Assembly (NCBI GenBank): GCA_963764195.1
Contig: CAVXRG010000002.1
Span: 186,001 to 250,000 of the forward strand
DNA length: 64,000 nucleotides
Direction of reading: 5' to 3'
Origin: JBDSSS01 sp963764195
Lineage (GTDB): Bacteria > Actinomycetota > Actinomycetes > Actinomycetales > Dermatophilaceae
Part shown: piece after piece, positions 8,405 through 17,542 of the stretch
How positions within the stretch are numbered: the first letter of the stretch is position 1
Layout: each line of letters opens with the position of its first letter
The notes under the pieces: generated by a model
The model's input: only the letters and a program-made list of their open reading frames with translations
What the model was told of the DNA's origin: nothing
The model's database searches: none
Translations under genes and position numbers: made by a program

Positions 8405-11400
8405 TCAATGAACGACGCTGGCGACGGCGAAGTCGGCCGTTGGCATCGGCGTCCGCAGGTGCCAGGTGATGGAGATCGGCCGCTCGCCACGATGCTCCAC
8501 ATAGTCGGCCTCGCCGAGGAAGAGGTAGGGCGCCCCGGTGCCGAAGGCCGAGACCTTTTGGGGGCGGCTGAAGAGCAGGACGTGGCTGCCGTTGGCACCA
8601 TGATTGAGATACCGCTGACCCGTCTTGGAGGCGACCGTCGTCACCGACTGGGACTCCCAGTGGAACAGCTCAGGACTGACTGCGTAGTCCTGGTACATCG
8701 TCGTCGGTGAGTAGTCGGACTCCGACTTGTGCAGCGTCACCAGAAAGGCGTCAGCGTTTGCCGCTGGCGAGAACAGGACCCCCTCACGAAAGCTGTTGGG
8801 CTTTCGTCCCTCGATGGATACGTAGTCCAGGGCCGAGACGATCTCTTCGCGCGTATATCGGGCGTGGGCGTTCAGTGGCCGCATGCCGAGCTCGCCGGAA
8901 AGACGCGTCGTGACTCGCTGCGCTCCCCGCAGCCCTAGACCGATGACGGCCCGGAGGTCCTCGCGCAGAGCGGGTTCATTGTGGAGCGCTGCCAGGCCGT
9001 CACCGTAGGAGTCGAAGCCACCGCCGTCTGCCCACAGCGAGAAGAAGAGCATCCGCCCGTAGGCCCGCAGCATCGGATCGGCATCGTCGTAGTTCGGCGC
9101 GGTACTGCCCAGCCAGGTCAGGTAGGCCTCCGCCCGGTCGCGGTCGTCGACGTGGCACAGGGCCCGAACCCGCTTCGAGAGGGTTGCTTCCAGTGGACCC
9201 TCTTCGGCCACTTCGAGACCAGCCTCGCGACGAAGTCGGGCCCACGAACGTCGGCCGGTGACGACGTCAGCCAGCTCGACTCCGGAGTCGTCGAGGAAGG
9301 TGCCGAGGTCGTCGGTGGGATGGGCTCGCAGTTCCGAGGCGATGCTGGGCCAGCGCTTGTTCACCTGACTCTTGATGTTCTCGAGCACGAGTTTCTGACT
9401 CTGGCGGTCGAGCACGATCTGGGTTCCAGCGGGAAGGAAGGGGAAGCCGTGCTCGATGTCGCGCACCAGGGCGGCGTGGGTGCCGCCCGTCATTGCCCGG
9501 AACCGTCGGTCGAAGCGGAACTCCTTCCGGTGGTGACCGACAAAATCGAGGGCCGTGAGCACCGGCTTGTTCGTCGCCAGACGCAGCCCTCGTCCGAGCT
9601 GCTGCAGGAACACCGTGGAGCTCTCCGTGGGCCGGAGGAAGAGCACGGTGTTGATGGCCGGGACGTCGACTCCCTCGTTGAACACGTCGACGGTGAACAA
9701 CACCTGGACGGCGCCATCCCGGAGGTCGTGAACCGCCGCGTCGCGATCGCTCGATGCAGTGTCGCCGAGGACCGTCGCCGCTCTGATCCCTGCATCGTTG
9801 AACACCCTGGTCATGTACCGGGCGTGGTCTCGGGAGACGCAGAAGCCCAGCGCCTTCATGGAACTCAGGTCGGCGACCTTGTCGCGAAGTGCCTTGAGGA
9901 CGATTCGGGCGCGAACGTCGTTGCCCGTGAGGAGATTCGAGAGCTCTGCTGCGTCGTAGGCCCCAGCCCTCCAATCGACCCGGGACATGTCCATGCCGTC
10001 AGCGACGGCGAAGTAGTGAAAGGGCGTCAGCAGATCTGCCTTGAGGGCGTCCCAGAGGCGGAGCTCAGCCGCGGTGTGACCGTCGAAGAAGGACCGCACA
10101 TCAAGGCCGTCCCCGCGCTCGGGGGTGGCTGTCAGGCCAAGGAGCTCATCCGGGTCGAGGTGGTCCAGGATCCGCCGGTAGGTCCTGGCCTCGGAGTGGT
10201 GGAACTCGTCGATGACGACGACTCGGTAGGCCTCAGCGGGGATGTTCGTGATGCCGTACGCCGACAGCGATTGCACCGACGCGAAGACGTGCTCCCACCG
10301 TTCCGGGCGCCGGCCGTCCACATACAGCTCGCCAAAGTTGGCGTCCGAGAGGACCTCCCGATAGGTCCGTAAGGACTGCTGAAGGATCTCGCGTCGGTGC
10401 GCGACGAACAGCAGTCTCGGAAGCGTCTGGGTGTCTGAGGCGAGGCGGCGGTAGTCGAGGGCGGCAACCACTGTTTTGCCGGTGCCCGTCGCTGCCACGA
10501 GCAGGTTTCGATGACGGTCGTGGACGACGCGCTCGACCTCGAGCTGGTCGAGCATCTCTTGCTGGTAGGGATACGGGCGCACCTCGAGGCCCGAGAGAGT
10601 CAGGGTCACTCTGTCGTTGATCCGCTTGCCGGAGGCTTCGGCGATGGCGTCATCGAGCCGGTCGCGGTCAGCGTCGGGATCGTAGGTCTCGAAGGTCGCG
10701 TCGTTCCAGTAGCTGTCGAACGTCGCGAGGAACTTGCGCAGCAGGGGTGGCGTGGATACCGAAGACAGGCGCACGTTCCACTCGACGCCGTCGAGCATGG
10801 CCGCGCGGGAGAGATTGCTCGAGCCCACGTATGCCGTGTCGAAGCCTGAGTCTCGTCGGAACAGCCACGCCTTGGCGTGGAGCCGGGTCCGCTGCGCGTC
10901 GTACTGGATCTTGACGTCGGCGCCGAAGTCCCTGACGAGCCGATCCAGCGCCTGCCGCTCGGTGGCTCCCAGGTAGGTCGTGGTGATCACCCGGAGGGGG
11001 ACTCCGCGCTCGCGTGCTGTCGTGAGTCGGTCCTCGAAGAGGCGCAGGCCGTACCACTTGACGAAGGCCATGATCACGTCGACGCGGTCGGCACTCGCCA
11101 GCTCCGCTCGGATCTCGTGGCCGACCCCCGGCTCACCGGGAGCGTTGGTGAGCAGGGCAGCCTCCGAGAGAGGCGTCGCGGGACGCTCGCCGCTCATCCG
11201 AACGGCGGCGCCGGGAGCGGATGGCACCAGGACAGAGAGCAGTTGCCGGGTGGATGAGACCGAATCGTCAGGTGCGCCCACGGCCTCGACGAGCTGGTTG
11301 ACCATCGCCAATCGCCGTCCTGCGTCCTTCTCGTGTCGCAGGGCACGAAGGGTGACGTCACGGATGTGCCGCGCGAGCACATCGGGAGCGTCTGCGTCGT

Positions 11401-11515
11401 CGACGACCCCCTGGTGCACATCGTGATTCGAGAGGCCTGCCAGTCGCTTCTGGAGCGCGCGCGTGATCAGACTCTCGTAGAGCCCCTCGATGAAGCTGTC
11501 ATCCCCGTCGGTCAC
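8405..11515 (-). CDS. PLD nuclease-SF2 helicase-DUF3427 fusion protein
   Basis: Large protein of about 1036 aa from the GTG at 11515, where MTDGDDSFIEGLYESL begins; no strong ribosome site is visible, so the start is approximate. Order of domains: an N-terminal helical region; a phospholipase-D-like nuclease domain with HAKAWLF (His213, Lys215) and GSSNLS; an SF2 helicase with Walker A ATGTGKT near 345, DEFHH near 434, LTATPERGDG, and motif VI QQLGRGLR; then a C-terminal DUF3427 region (about 900-1036) from FREGVLFSP. This architecture is often annotated as a restriction-type or DEAD/DEAH helicase and is plausibly anti-phage or DNA repair; which one is inference. Lower GC and more varied codons than its neighbours, and location beside tRNA-Ala, suggest acquisition. 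Confidence 0.9.
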   Translation of the reverse strand: MTDGDDSFIEGLYESLITRALQKRLAGLSNHDVHQGVVDDADAPDVLARHIRDVTLRALRHEKDAGRRLAMVNQLVEAVGAPDDSVSSTRQLLSVLVPSAPGAAVRMSGERPATPLSEAALLTNAPGEPGVGHEIRAELASADRVDVIMAFVKWYGLRLFEDRLTTARERGVPLRVITTTYLGATERQALDRLVRDFGADVKIQYDAQRTRLHAKAWLFRRDSGFDTAYVGSSNLSRAAMLDGVEWNVRLSSVSTPPLLRKFLATFDSYWNDATFETYDPDADRDRLDDAIAEASGKRINDRVTLTLSGLEVRPYPYQQEMLDQLEVERVVHDRHRNLLVAATGTGKTVVAALDYRRLASDTQTLPRLLFVAHRREILQQSLRTYREVLSDANFGELYVDGRRPERWEHVFASVQSLSAYGITNIPAEAYRVVVIDEFHHSEARTYRRILDHLDPDELLGLTATPERGDGLDVRSFFDGHTAAELRLWDALKADLLTPFHYFAVADGMDMSRVDWRAGAYDAAELSNLLTGNDVRARIVLKALRDKVADLSSMKALGFCVSRDHARYMTRVFNDAGIRAATVLGDTASSDRDAAVHDLRDGAVQVLFTVDVFNEGVDVPAINTVLFLRPTESSTVFLQQLGRGLRLATNKPVLTALDFVGHHRKEFRFDRRFRAMTGGTHAALVRDIEHGFPFLPAGTQIVLDRQSQKLVLENIKSQVNKRWPSIASELRAHPTDDLGTFLDDSGVELADVVTGRRSWARLRREAGLEVAEEGPLEATLSKRVRALCHVDDRDRAEAYLTWLGSTAPNYDDADPMLRAYGRMLFFSLWADGGGFDSYGDGLAALHNEPALREDLRAVIGLGLRGAQRVTTRLSGELGMRPLNAHARYTREEIVSALDYVSIEGRKPNSFREGVLFSPAANADAFLVTLHKSESDYSPTTMYQDYAVSPELFHWESQSVTTVASKTGQRYLNHGANGSHVLLFSRPQKVSAFGTGAPYLFLGEADYVEHRGERPISITWHLRTPMPTADFAVASVVH

Positions 11516-11590
11516 GTGACGCAGCTTGCCAGGTCGCAGGGACAGGTGCCGGTCGACAGACAGCGAAGCACCCGGCATACGGTGGAAGAC

Positions 11591-12613
11591 ATGCGATACA
11601 CGACTCTCGGCAACAGCGGCACCATCGTCTCCACCCAGTGCCTCGGCACGATGACCTTCGGCGCGGAGGCCGACGAGGAGACGTCCGGCACCATCCTCGA
11701 CACCTTCGCGGAGGCCGGCGGCACCTTCCTCGACACGGCGGACGTCTACAGCAAGGGCGTCTCCGAGGAGATCACCGGCCGGTGGCTCAAATCCCACCCC
11801 GAGGACGCCGCCCGGATGGTCGTGGCGACCAAGGGCCGATTCCCGATGGGCGAGGGGCACAACGACGTCGGCCTCTCCCGCCGTCATCTGCGTCAGGCGC
11901 TCGACGCATCGCTCACCCGGCTCGGCGTCGAGCACATCGACCTCTACCAGATGCACGCGTGGGACGCCGTGACCCCGTTGGACGAGACGCTGCGCTTCCT
12001 CGACGACGCCGTGACCGCCGGCAAGATCGGCTACTACGGCTTCTCCAACTACCTCGGCTACCAGGTCACCAAGGCCGTCCACACCGCGCGCGAGCACGGC
12101 TGGGCCGCGCCGGTCACGCTGCAGCCGCAGTACAACCTGCTCGTCCGCGACATCGAGCACGAGGTCGTTCCCGCGTGCCTCGACGGTGGCCTCGGGCTGC
12201 TGCCGTGGTCGCCGCTCGCGGGTGGCTGGCTGACCGGCAAGTACCAGCGCGACACCACCCCGTCGGGCGCCTCCCGCCTCGGGGAGGACCCGGAGCGCGG
12301 CATGGAGGCCTACGGCCCGCGCAACTCCGACGAGCGCACCTGGGCGGTCATCGACGCCGTGGCCGAGGTGGCCAAGGCGCAGGACGCCAGTTCCGCCCAG
12401 GTGGCCCTCGCCTGGGTCGGTGCCCAGCCGGCGGTGACGTCGGTGATCCTCGGCGCGCGCACCGTCGAGCAGCTCACCGACAACCTCGCCGCTGCCGACC
12501 TCGACCTCACCGCGGACCAGCTCGCCCACCTCACCGAGGTCAGCGCTCCCCGCATGGACGACTACCCCTACGGCGTCGCCGGGATTGCGCAGCGCAACCG
12601 CGACATCAGCTGA
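11591..12613 (+). CDS. Aldo/keto reductase
   Basis: 340 aa, NADPH-dependent oxidoreductase of the AKR TIM-barrel superfamily. MRYTTLGNSGTIVSTQCLGTMTFG is the typical opening. The catalytic set is recognisable: Asp and Tyr in FLDTADVYSKG, Lys in VVATKGRF, and His in DLYQMHAWD. The cofactor region ends with the usual GARTVEQLTDNL. It diverges from the helicase gene with a 75-bp gap that must hold both starts. A strong hairpin (12621-12660) follows. Substrate cannot be predicted. Confidence 0.93.
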   Translation: MRYTTLGNSGTIVSTQCLGTMTFGAEADEETSGTILDTFAEAGGTFLDTADVYSKGVSEEITGRWLKSHPEDAARMVVATKGRFPMGEGHNDVGLSRRHLRQALDASLTRLGVEHIDLYQMHAWDAVTPLDETLRFLDDAVTAGKIGYYGFSNYLGYQVTKAVHTAREHGWAAPVTLQPQYNLLVRDIEHEVVPACLDGGLGLLPWSPLAGGWLTGKYQRDTTPSGASRLGEDPERGMEAYGPRNSDERTWAVIDAVAEVAKAQDASSAQVALAWVGAQPAVTSVILGARTVEQLTDNLAAADLDLTADQLAHLTEVSAPRMDDYPYGVAGIAQRNRDIS

Positions 12614-12620
12614 TCCGGGT

Positions 12621-12660
12621 CCCCGCCGCTCGGAGGCGACGTCACGTCGGAGCGGCGGGG
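12621..12660 (+). terminator. Hairpin terminator after the aldo/keto reductase
   Basis: CCCCGCCGCTC (12621-12631) pairs perfectly with GAGCGGCGGGG (12650-12660), with further inner pairing GACGTC/ACGTC. It lies 8 bp after the stop codon and is followed by ATCAGGCAGTCTTT, so a weakly T-rich tail is present. Confidence 0.6.
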
Positions 12661-12713
12661 ATCAGGCAGTCTTTGCGCTCCCGGCCGTCTTCGTCTGGCA
12701 CGATGACCACTCC

Positions 12714-13004
12714 ATGAGGCACATCGTGATCTGCTGGCCACTGTCCTGCGCCGACCATGCGGCCGACCGGGTCTGGTCTCGAGGTTCTCACCTCTCGACA
12801 CACGAGGACGTCGTCGACCTCGGGTCGCCGCCCCGAACGGCTACCCGGTCATCTTCTGCGAGCACAAGGGTCTGCCACGCGATGAAGGTCGAGGTGCCCG
12901 ACGTGGGCTCGCCACGCTTCAAGGACGGCCATATCGTCGACCGCGTCGATCGTGAGCTGGAGTGGAGCACGACCGAGCTCGCCGCAGTGCGGGCGCGGCG
13001 ATGA
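12714..13004 (+). CDS. Hypothetical small protein, possibly degenerate
   Basis: 96 codons from ATG 12714 (MRHIVICWPLSCADHAADRV). Its TGA overlaps the ATG of the following dehydrogenase (ATGA), which favours a real, coupled gene. The middle section is Ser/Thr/Arg-rich, and a different frame in the same stretch reads GYPVIFCEHKGLPRDE, so a frame disturbance around 12830-12890 is possible. No family recognised; codon use is weaker than in neighbouring genes. The 12661-12713 stretch holds no other feature I can support. Confidence 0.3.
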   Translation: MRHIVICWPLSCADHAADRVWSRGSHLSTHEDVVDLGSPPRTATRSSSASTRVCHAMKVEVPDVGSPRFKDGHIVDRVDRELEWSTTELAAVRARR

Positions 13005-14038
13005 TCGACCACGGCGAACTGCTGCGCCGAGCCCGAGACGTGCTCGAGCCGGCCGTCTTCGCCTACTTTGCGGCCGGGGCGGGGGCTGAGACGACGCTGA
13101 CGCAGGAGGCGACCGCCTGGGACTCCGTGGCGCTGCGGCCCCGGGTGCTTCGTGACGTCTCCGCGGTCGAGGTGGGCACCACGGTGCTGGGCCAGCCCGT
13201 GTCGGCCCCACTGCTCGTCGCGCCGGTTGCCTCGCACCGGGCCGTCCACCGAGACGGCGAGCTGGGGGTGGCCCGGGCCGTCCGCGCCACCGGAGGGCTG
13301 ATGGTCCTCTCGATGCGGTCGAGCACGCGCGTGGAGGAGGTCGGTGCGGCTGCGGGTTCCTTCTGGCAGCAGCTCTACGTCCTGCACGACCGCGGGATCA
13401 CCGACGAGGTGGCCGTGCGTGCGGCAGCGGCGGGCGCCACGGCCCTCGTCCTCACGGTCGACACCCCCTACGTCGCGAGAAAGCGGGTAGGTCTTCCGCC
13501 TCCCACGGAACACGGGATCATCGAGGCCCTCGACCGGCGCGACCCCACCGATCCCAGGTCGCAACAAGCGGCTGACCTCACCGGTCGTGATCTCGAGCGG
13601 CTGGCCGGCCTGACCGGTCTGCCCATCATCGCCAAGGGGGTGCTCACCGGTGCCGCGGCCCGAGACTGCGTCGCCGCGGGGGCGAGGGCCGTGATCGTCT
13701 CGACCCACGGCGGCCGCCAGCTCGACGGGGTCGTCACCACCCCCCGGGCGCTCCCCGAGGTCGTGGCAGCGGTCGGGACGATCAGGGGCGGCGACGCCGA
13801 GGTCGAGGTCTACGTCGACGGAGCCGTGCGCACGGGGGCGCAGGTGCTCAAGGCGCTCGCCCTCGGTGCGCGCGCGGCCCTCGTCGGGCGCCCGGTCGTC
13901 TGGGCCCTCGCCGACTCCGGGGAGGAGGGGGTCCGTGGGCTGCTCCAGGCGCTCACCGACGACACCCGCGAAGCCCTCGCGCTGGCGGGCTGCGCCTCCG
14001 TGGAAGAGGTTGCGCGCGACCTCGTGGGGGACGCTTGA
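13001..14038 (+). CDS. FMN-dependent alpha-hydroxy-acid dehydrogenase family protein
   Basis: 345 aa, of the lactate dehydrogenase/glycolate oxidase (TIM barrel, FMN) family, which oxidises 2-hydroxy acids to 2-keto acids. ATG 13001 overlaps the preceding stop. Visible motifs: LRPRVLRDVSAVEVGTTVLG near the N-terminus, LTVDTPYVARKR, Lys in PIIAKGVLTGA, the catalytic His236 in THGGRQLDG (normally N-H-G-G-R), VDGAVRTGAQVLKALALGA, and the phosphate-binding end GRPVVWALA. Slightly short for the family. Exact substrate (L-lactate, mandelate, glycolate or other) cannot be told. Confidence 0.88.
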   Translation: MIDHGELLRRARDVLEPAVFAYFAAGAGAETTLTQEATAWDSVALRPRVLRDVSAVEVGTTVLGQPVSAPLLVAPVASHRAVHRDGELGVARAVRATGGLMVLSMRSSTRVEEVGAAAGSFWQQLYVLHDRGITDEVAVRAAAAGATALVLTVDTPYVARKRVGLPPPTEHGIIEALDRRDPTDPRSQQAADLTGRDLERLAGLTGLPIIAKGVLTGAAARDCVAAGARAVIVSTHGGRQLDGVVTTPRALPEVVAAVGTIRGGDAEVEVYVDGAVRTGAQVLKALALGARAALVGRPVVWALADSGEEGVRGLLQALTDDTREALALAGCASVEEVARDLVGDA

Positions 14039-14214
14039 GCGCGCGCAGTTCCCGGCGAGCTGGGCCCCGAACGGCTGCCAGGACAACCTTTCTCGGCCGG
14101 TTCCGGAAACACGAGAGAGCACATCCCGAAAGGTGGCTGGGTGAAGGTTCAGAGTCCGCTGGGAATGGGCTGAGCGAGGTCAATCCCGTGAAAAGGAAGG
14201 AGTGAAAAGAAGGG

Positions 14215-14244
14215 TTGCAGCGGGGCTCCGAACGGGCGTAACTT
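14215..14244 (+). promoter_or_regulatory. Candidate promoter of the phosphoesterase gene
   Basis: TTGCAG (14215-14220) and TAACTT (14239-14244) with an 18-bp spacer, about 38 bp before the start codon. Motif-based. The remainder of 14039-14281 shows no other feature. Confidence 0.5.
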
Positions 14245-14281
14245 CCGGCTGTCCCCAGCCCGCTGCACCAGGAGGAACCCC

Positions 14282-15430
14282 ATGCGTCGACTCACCCCCG
14301 CCGTGCTCGGGGTCGCTGTCGCGACCCTCGGCCTCGCCGCCGCCCCCGCACTCGCCGCCGCCCACGGCTCCGGTTCTGACTCCAGCAACCACGGTGAGAG
14401 CGGCACGCACCGTGAGGACGACCACGCCCACGGCGCGTTCGACCACATCTACGTGATCATGCTCGAGAACCACTCGCAGTCGAGCGTCATCGGGGACGCC
14501 AATGCGCCGTTCATGAATTCGCTCGCCTCGAAGTACGCAATGGCGAGCAACTACTACGGCGTGACCCACCCCTCGATGCCGAACTACATCGCCGCGATCT
14601 CGGGCGACAACTACGGCATCCAGGACGACGAGGACGAGAACGTCGTCAACCTCGACCGGCCCAACCTCGCCCAGCAGCTGACCAAGGCCGGCATCCGGTG
14701 GGGCGCCTACATGGAGGACCTGCCCGCCAACAAGCTCGACCGCTACTGGCCGGACGACTCCACCAAGCTCTACGCCAAGAAGCACAACCCCTTCGTCCTG
14801 TTCGACAGCGTGAAGAACAGTCCCTCGGAGATGGCCAAGGTCAAGTCCTACTCCGCGCTCAGCGCCGACCTCAACGGTCCGGCCGCGCCGAAGTTCGTCT
14901 GGATCTCGCCGAACCAGTGCAACGACATGCACGGCGGGGTCTACACCTCGGTCGCGGACCACGCCGAGACCCCCTGCCCCTACGGCTCGACGAAGGACGA
15001 CGCCAACGACGCCTCGCTCAAGCAGAAGGCCGACACCTTCGTCAAGGGCGCGGTGACGACGATCATGGGCAGCAAGGCCTGGACCAAGAAGTCCGCCATC
15101 GTCATCGTCACCGACGAGAACGACTACACCGGCAACGAGCAGACCGGCGGCTGGGAGTCGGCCGACGGCTGCTGCGGCAGCCCCTACGTCGCCGCGCACG
15201 ACCCGCGCGTCTCCGCGAAGTGGCCCGGCGGCACCTATGGCGGTGGCAAGATCCCGGCGATCGTCGTCACCGGCGCGGGCCCGCGCCACGTCGTCGACAG
15301 GACGCCCTACAACCACTACTCGCTGCTCACCACCATCGAGGCGAACTGGCGCCTGCCCTACCTCGGCCACGCCGGCGAGACCGCCGAGGGCGTCGTGCCG
15401 ATGTGGAAGTCCTTCGCCCGCAAGTCCTGA
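14282..15430 (+). CDS. Secreted phosphoesterase (acid phosphatase/phospholipase C superfamily)
   Basis: 382 aa. ATG 14282 has AGGAGG at 14270-14275. A signal peptide is clear (MRRLTPAVLGVAVATLGLAAAPALAAA), so the mature enzyme acts outside the membrane. The mature part matches the PF04185-type phosphoesterase fold: IYVIMLENHS with the first metal-site residues, GVTHPSMPNYIAAISGD, SPNQCNDMHGG, VIVTDENDY and YNHYSLLTTIEANWRLPYLG. Such enzymes cleave phosphate esters, and some are induced by phosphate starvation, but no PHO-type box is evident upstream. Unusually acidic and His-rich just after the signal peptide. Confidence 0.9.
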   Translation: MRRLTPAVLGVAVATLGLAAAPALAAAHGSGSDSSNHGESGTHREDDHAHGAFDHIYVIMLENHSQSSVIGDANAPFMNSLASKYAMASNYYGVTHPSMPNYIAAISGDNYGIQDDEDENVVNLDRPNLAQQLTKAGIRWGAYMEDLPANKLDRYWPDDSTKLYAKKHNPFVLFDSVKNSPSEMAKVKSYSALSADLNGPAAPKFVWISPNQCNDMHGGVYTSVADHAETPCPYGSTKDDANDASLKQKADTFVKGAVTTIMGSKAWTKKSAIVIVTDENDYTGNEQTGGWESADGCCGSPYVAAHDPRVSAKWPGGTYGGGKIPAIVVTGAGPRHVVDRTPYNHYSLLTTIEANWRLPYLGHAGETAEGVVPMWKSFARKS

Positions 15431-15446
15431 CCCGAGTCACGTCGTC

Positions 15447-15486
15447 GACGCCCGGCCGATCGGTCCTCACCGACCGGCCGGGCGTC
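15447..15486. terminator. Hairpin terminator after the phosphoesterase
   Basis: GACGCCCGGCCG (15447-15458) pairs perfectly with CGGCCGGGCGTC (15475-15486), and the inner GGTCCTCACCGACC adds pairing. No T-run, as is common in high-GC actinobacteria. Confidence 0.6.
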
Positions 15487-15585
15487 GGGCGTATGCCGCC
15501 AGCCCGGCAGCGATCCGTTCGGGGCCTCCGCGACGAACCCCCTGTCGTGGTCGTCCTTTCGGCCGCCCGACCTGGAGGCTTCATC

Positions 15586-16047
15586 ATGACCCGCACGCTG
15601 GCACTGCTCGCAATCGTCCCCGCACTCGCCCTGGGCCTCTCAGCCTGTGGCTCCTCGGGCGACCAGACTCCGGCTGCGCCCCCGGCAGCGGCATCCACTC
15701 CGGCGGCGCCGGCCTCCCCGAGCCCGTCGATGCCCATGCCGGCGGAGTCGAGCGCCACCCCCACACCGGCAGAGACGTCGACTGCGCCGACCCCGGACGC
15801 CCCGAAGGCGGCCATCGGCATCTCGAACTTCATGTTCACGGTCCCGGCGTCGGTGGGGCCGGGCGCCAAGATCACCGTCACCAACGAGGACAGTGTGGCG
15901 CACACCGTGACCTCGGACACCGGTGCGTTCGACGTCAAGGTCAACCCGGGCGCCACGGCGACGCTGACCGCGCCGACCAAGCCCGGGAGCTACCCCTTCG
16001 ACTGCGCGATCCACTCGAGCATGACCGGCACGCTCGTCGTGAAGTAG
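15586..16047 (+). CDS. Cupredoxin-domain lipoprotein
   Basis: 153 aa. TGGAGG at 15573-15578 precedes ATG 15586. The signal sequence ends in a lipobox (LGLSAC), so Cys21 should be lipidated and the protein anchored outside the membrane. A ~55-residue Ala/Pro/Ser/Thr linker leads to a plastocyanin/cupredoxin fold: IGISNFMFTVPASVGPGAKITVTNED, then ligand His in SVAHTVTS, Cys in PFDCAIH, His in the same motif, and Met in SSMTGTLVVK. That is a full type I copper site. Probably a small extracytoplasmic electron carrier or copper-binding protein. Confidence 0.92.
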   Translation: MTRTLALLAIVPALALGLSACGSSGDQTPAAPPAAASTPAAPASPSPSMPMPAESSATPTPAETSTAPTPDAPKAAIGISNFMFTVPASVGPGAKITVTNEDSVAHTVTSDTGAFDVKVNPGATATLTAPTKPGSYPFDCAIHSSMTGTLVVK

Positions 16048-16204
16048 CCGCTGACGTCCAGGCGATGTCGCAAGACCGGGGGGCCCACGCGGCCACGCGG
16101 CCTCATTCTCAGCGGATGTATCACCTCTGTCGGCGTCGCCCCTCTGTCCAGTGAGGCGGTGGGCCCAGGGCCTGGAACGGACCCGACACCGCGAGGAGGA
16201 GACC

Positions 16205-16580
16205 ATGACCAGTCGTGACCGGCCGGCCTGAGGAGCTCGTCGTCCGCGAGGCGCTGGCCGCGCGGCACGGCTCGAAGGGCTCTGAGAAGGTCTTCGAGGC
16301 CTTCCCGGAGTTCCTCGACGTCAACCAGTTCGACGGCTTCGCCGACCTCCCGGAGAACCTCGATGACTGCCGGGTGTGGTTCTCGGACAAACGGTTCGAC
16401 AGCTGGGCCTCGGCGCTGATGCGGTCCGGTCGAGTCAACTGTTATTCCATCGCACCGCAGGCCGGCGCCTCATCTGCACAGCCCGTCTCCGAGCTATGCC
16501 TCCAGGGCGGAGTCCTGCCGTGGCACCCGTTCTGCTCACCACGGTCGAGCAGAACTGGGTCCCCTCCTCGGCCACGCTGA
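16205..16580 (+). pseudogene. Broken hypothetical gene
   Basis: GAGGAGGAG followed by ATG 16205 looks like a perfect start, but that frame stops after eight codons. Shifting one base gives a credible protein from about 16217: PEELVVREALAARHGSKG, FEAFPEFLDVNQFDGFADL, SDKRFDSWASALMRSGRV. After ~16430 the sequence turns into low-quality coding (Ser/Pro/Arg-rich), so both the start and the end appear disrupted. Family not recognised. Either a remnant at the edge of an acquired segment or a gene damaged by sequence errors. Confidence 0.45.
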
Positions 16581-16630
16581 CGAACCATTGGAGGCCTCGA
16601 TCACACGCTGAACCGCCTGCGGCCGTCCCA

Positions 16631-17542
16631 CTAGTTGGCTTCGACGGCTCCCATCTCGTCGAATGGGTTGGTTGCCGTGTTCAGGGTGTGTCCTCCGTCG
16701 AGACCGCGCCAAGCAAAGCCGCCCCCGGCGACCCGTCCGCACACTGCGACACCGCAGTCGCTGGTGTCCGCGCAGCGATACCGGTTGAACTGACCACCGA
16801 AGGCCGAGAGAAGGTAAATCCGCGTGTCGTGCCCCGCGTAGGCCAAGGTGAAGCCGAGGTCGTCCACCTCGAGTTGCGGCCCGGATGGGCTCGTGTCAGC
16901 CCCGCGGAAGGCGGGTTGGAGCGCCTTGAAGAAGGGCCCGGACCTGCCGTCAAGGACGGTCTTGACGTACGTTCTCTCCGAGCCAGGTCGGAATCCGGAC
17001 GCGACGTTGAGGGTGCCATTGCCATCGGTGCCCGCCCACGCGAGCCAGACGTCCTCGCCGTACCCTGCCGACAGAGACGGTGCGTCGACGGCCGAATCGG
17101 CAAGCTGCACGTGGTCCCAACTCTCTTCGTTGAGAGGAGTCCGGCTCCATGCGAGGTTCAAGGCGCCGAGCGGATCCGCCCACGCCAGGTAGACCCGGTT
17201 GTTTCCATAGGCGATCGCTGGTCCAGCTGGGGCGTGCCACCCCCACTGAACCACCTTCTGTTGGAAAACGATCGGGTCCCCTCGAACCTGGTCCGACGAG
17301 TGGGCCACATTGATCGTGGCGTCACCGTCGGTTCCTGACCAGGTGATGTATTCACCCAGGAGTCCAGGACGTCCGACCGCTGTCTCTGGTGTCGGAGCAG
17401 CCACGACGGATCGAGACCGATCAATGTCCGAAGCCCAGGCGGTGTTGAGGACGTGGTCCTGATCCACCCATGCCACCATCACGGCGAAGTCCCCCGCCAT
17501 CGCTGGTCCTGCGCTCGTTGTCGTACCCCAGTGCGCCGTCAT
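16631..17542 (-). CDS. Repeat protein, predicted beta-propeller-like
   Basis: 303 aa from ATG 17542 (MTAHWGTTTSAGPAMA), with AGGAACGG upstream. At least five ~50-residue repeats can be aligned by a W-x-G/D-x-D-G-x-x-x-L/I-N-x-A core: WVDQDHVLNTAW, WSGTDGDATINVA, WADPLGALNLAW, WAGTDGNGTLNVA, WRGLDGGHTLNTA. This spacing suggests blades of a beta-propeller with Asp-box-like turns, perhaps sugar binding, but no catalytic residues can be assigned. There is no obvious signal peptide from this start; an upstream start cannot be excluded. Lower GC than surrounding genes. Function unknown. Confidence 0.65.
   Translation of the reverse strand: MTAHWGTTTSAGPAMAGDFAVMVAWVDQDHVLNTAWASDIDRSRSVVAAPTPETAVGRPGLLGEYITWSGTDGDATINVAHSSDQVRGDPIVFQQKVVQWGWHAPAGPAIAYGNNRVYLAWADPLGALNLAWSRTPLNEESWDHVQLADSAVDAPSLSAGYGEDVWLAWAGTDGNGTLNVASGFRPGSERTYVKTVLDGRSGPFFKALQPAFRGADTSPSGPQLEVDDLGFTLAYAGHDTRIYLLSAFGGQFNRYRCADTSDCGVAVCGRVAGGGFAWRGLDGGHTLNTATNPFDEMGAVEAN

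Noticed and set aside
8290..11590. Integrative element at tRNA-Ala with att duplications
   Set aside because: The 3' end of the tRNA is not repeated near the far end of the helicase gene and no integrase is visible, so no element boundary can be supported.
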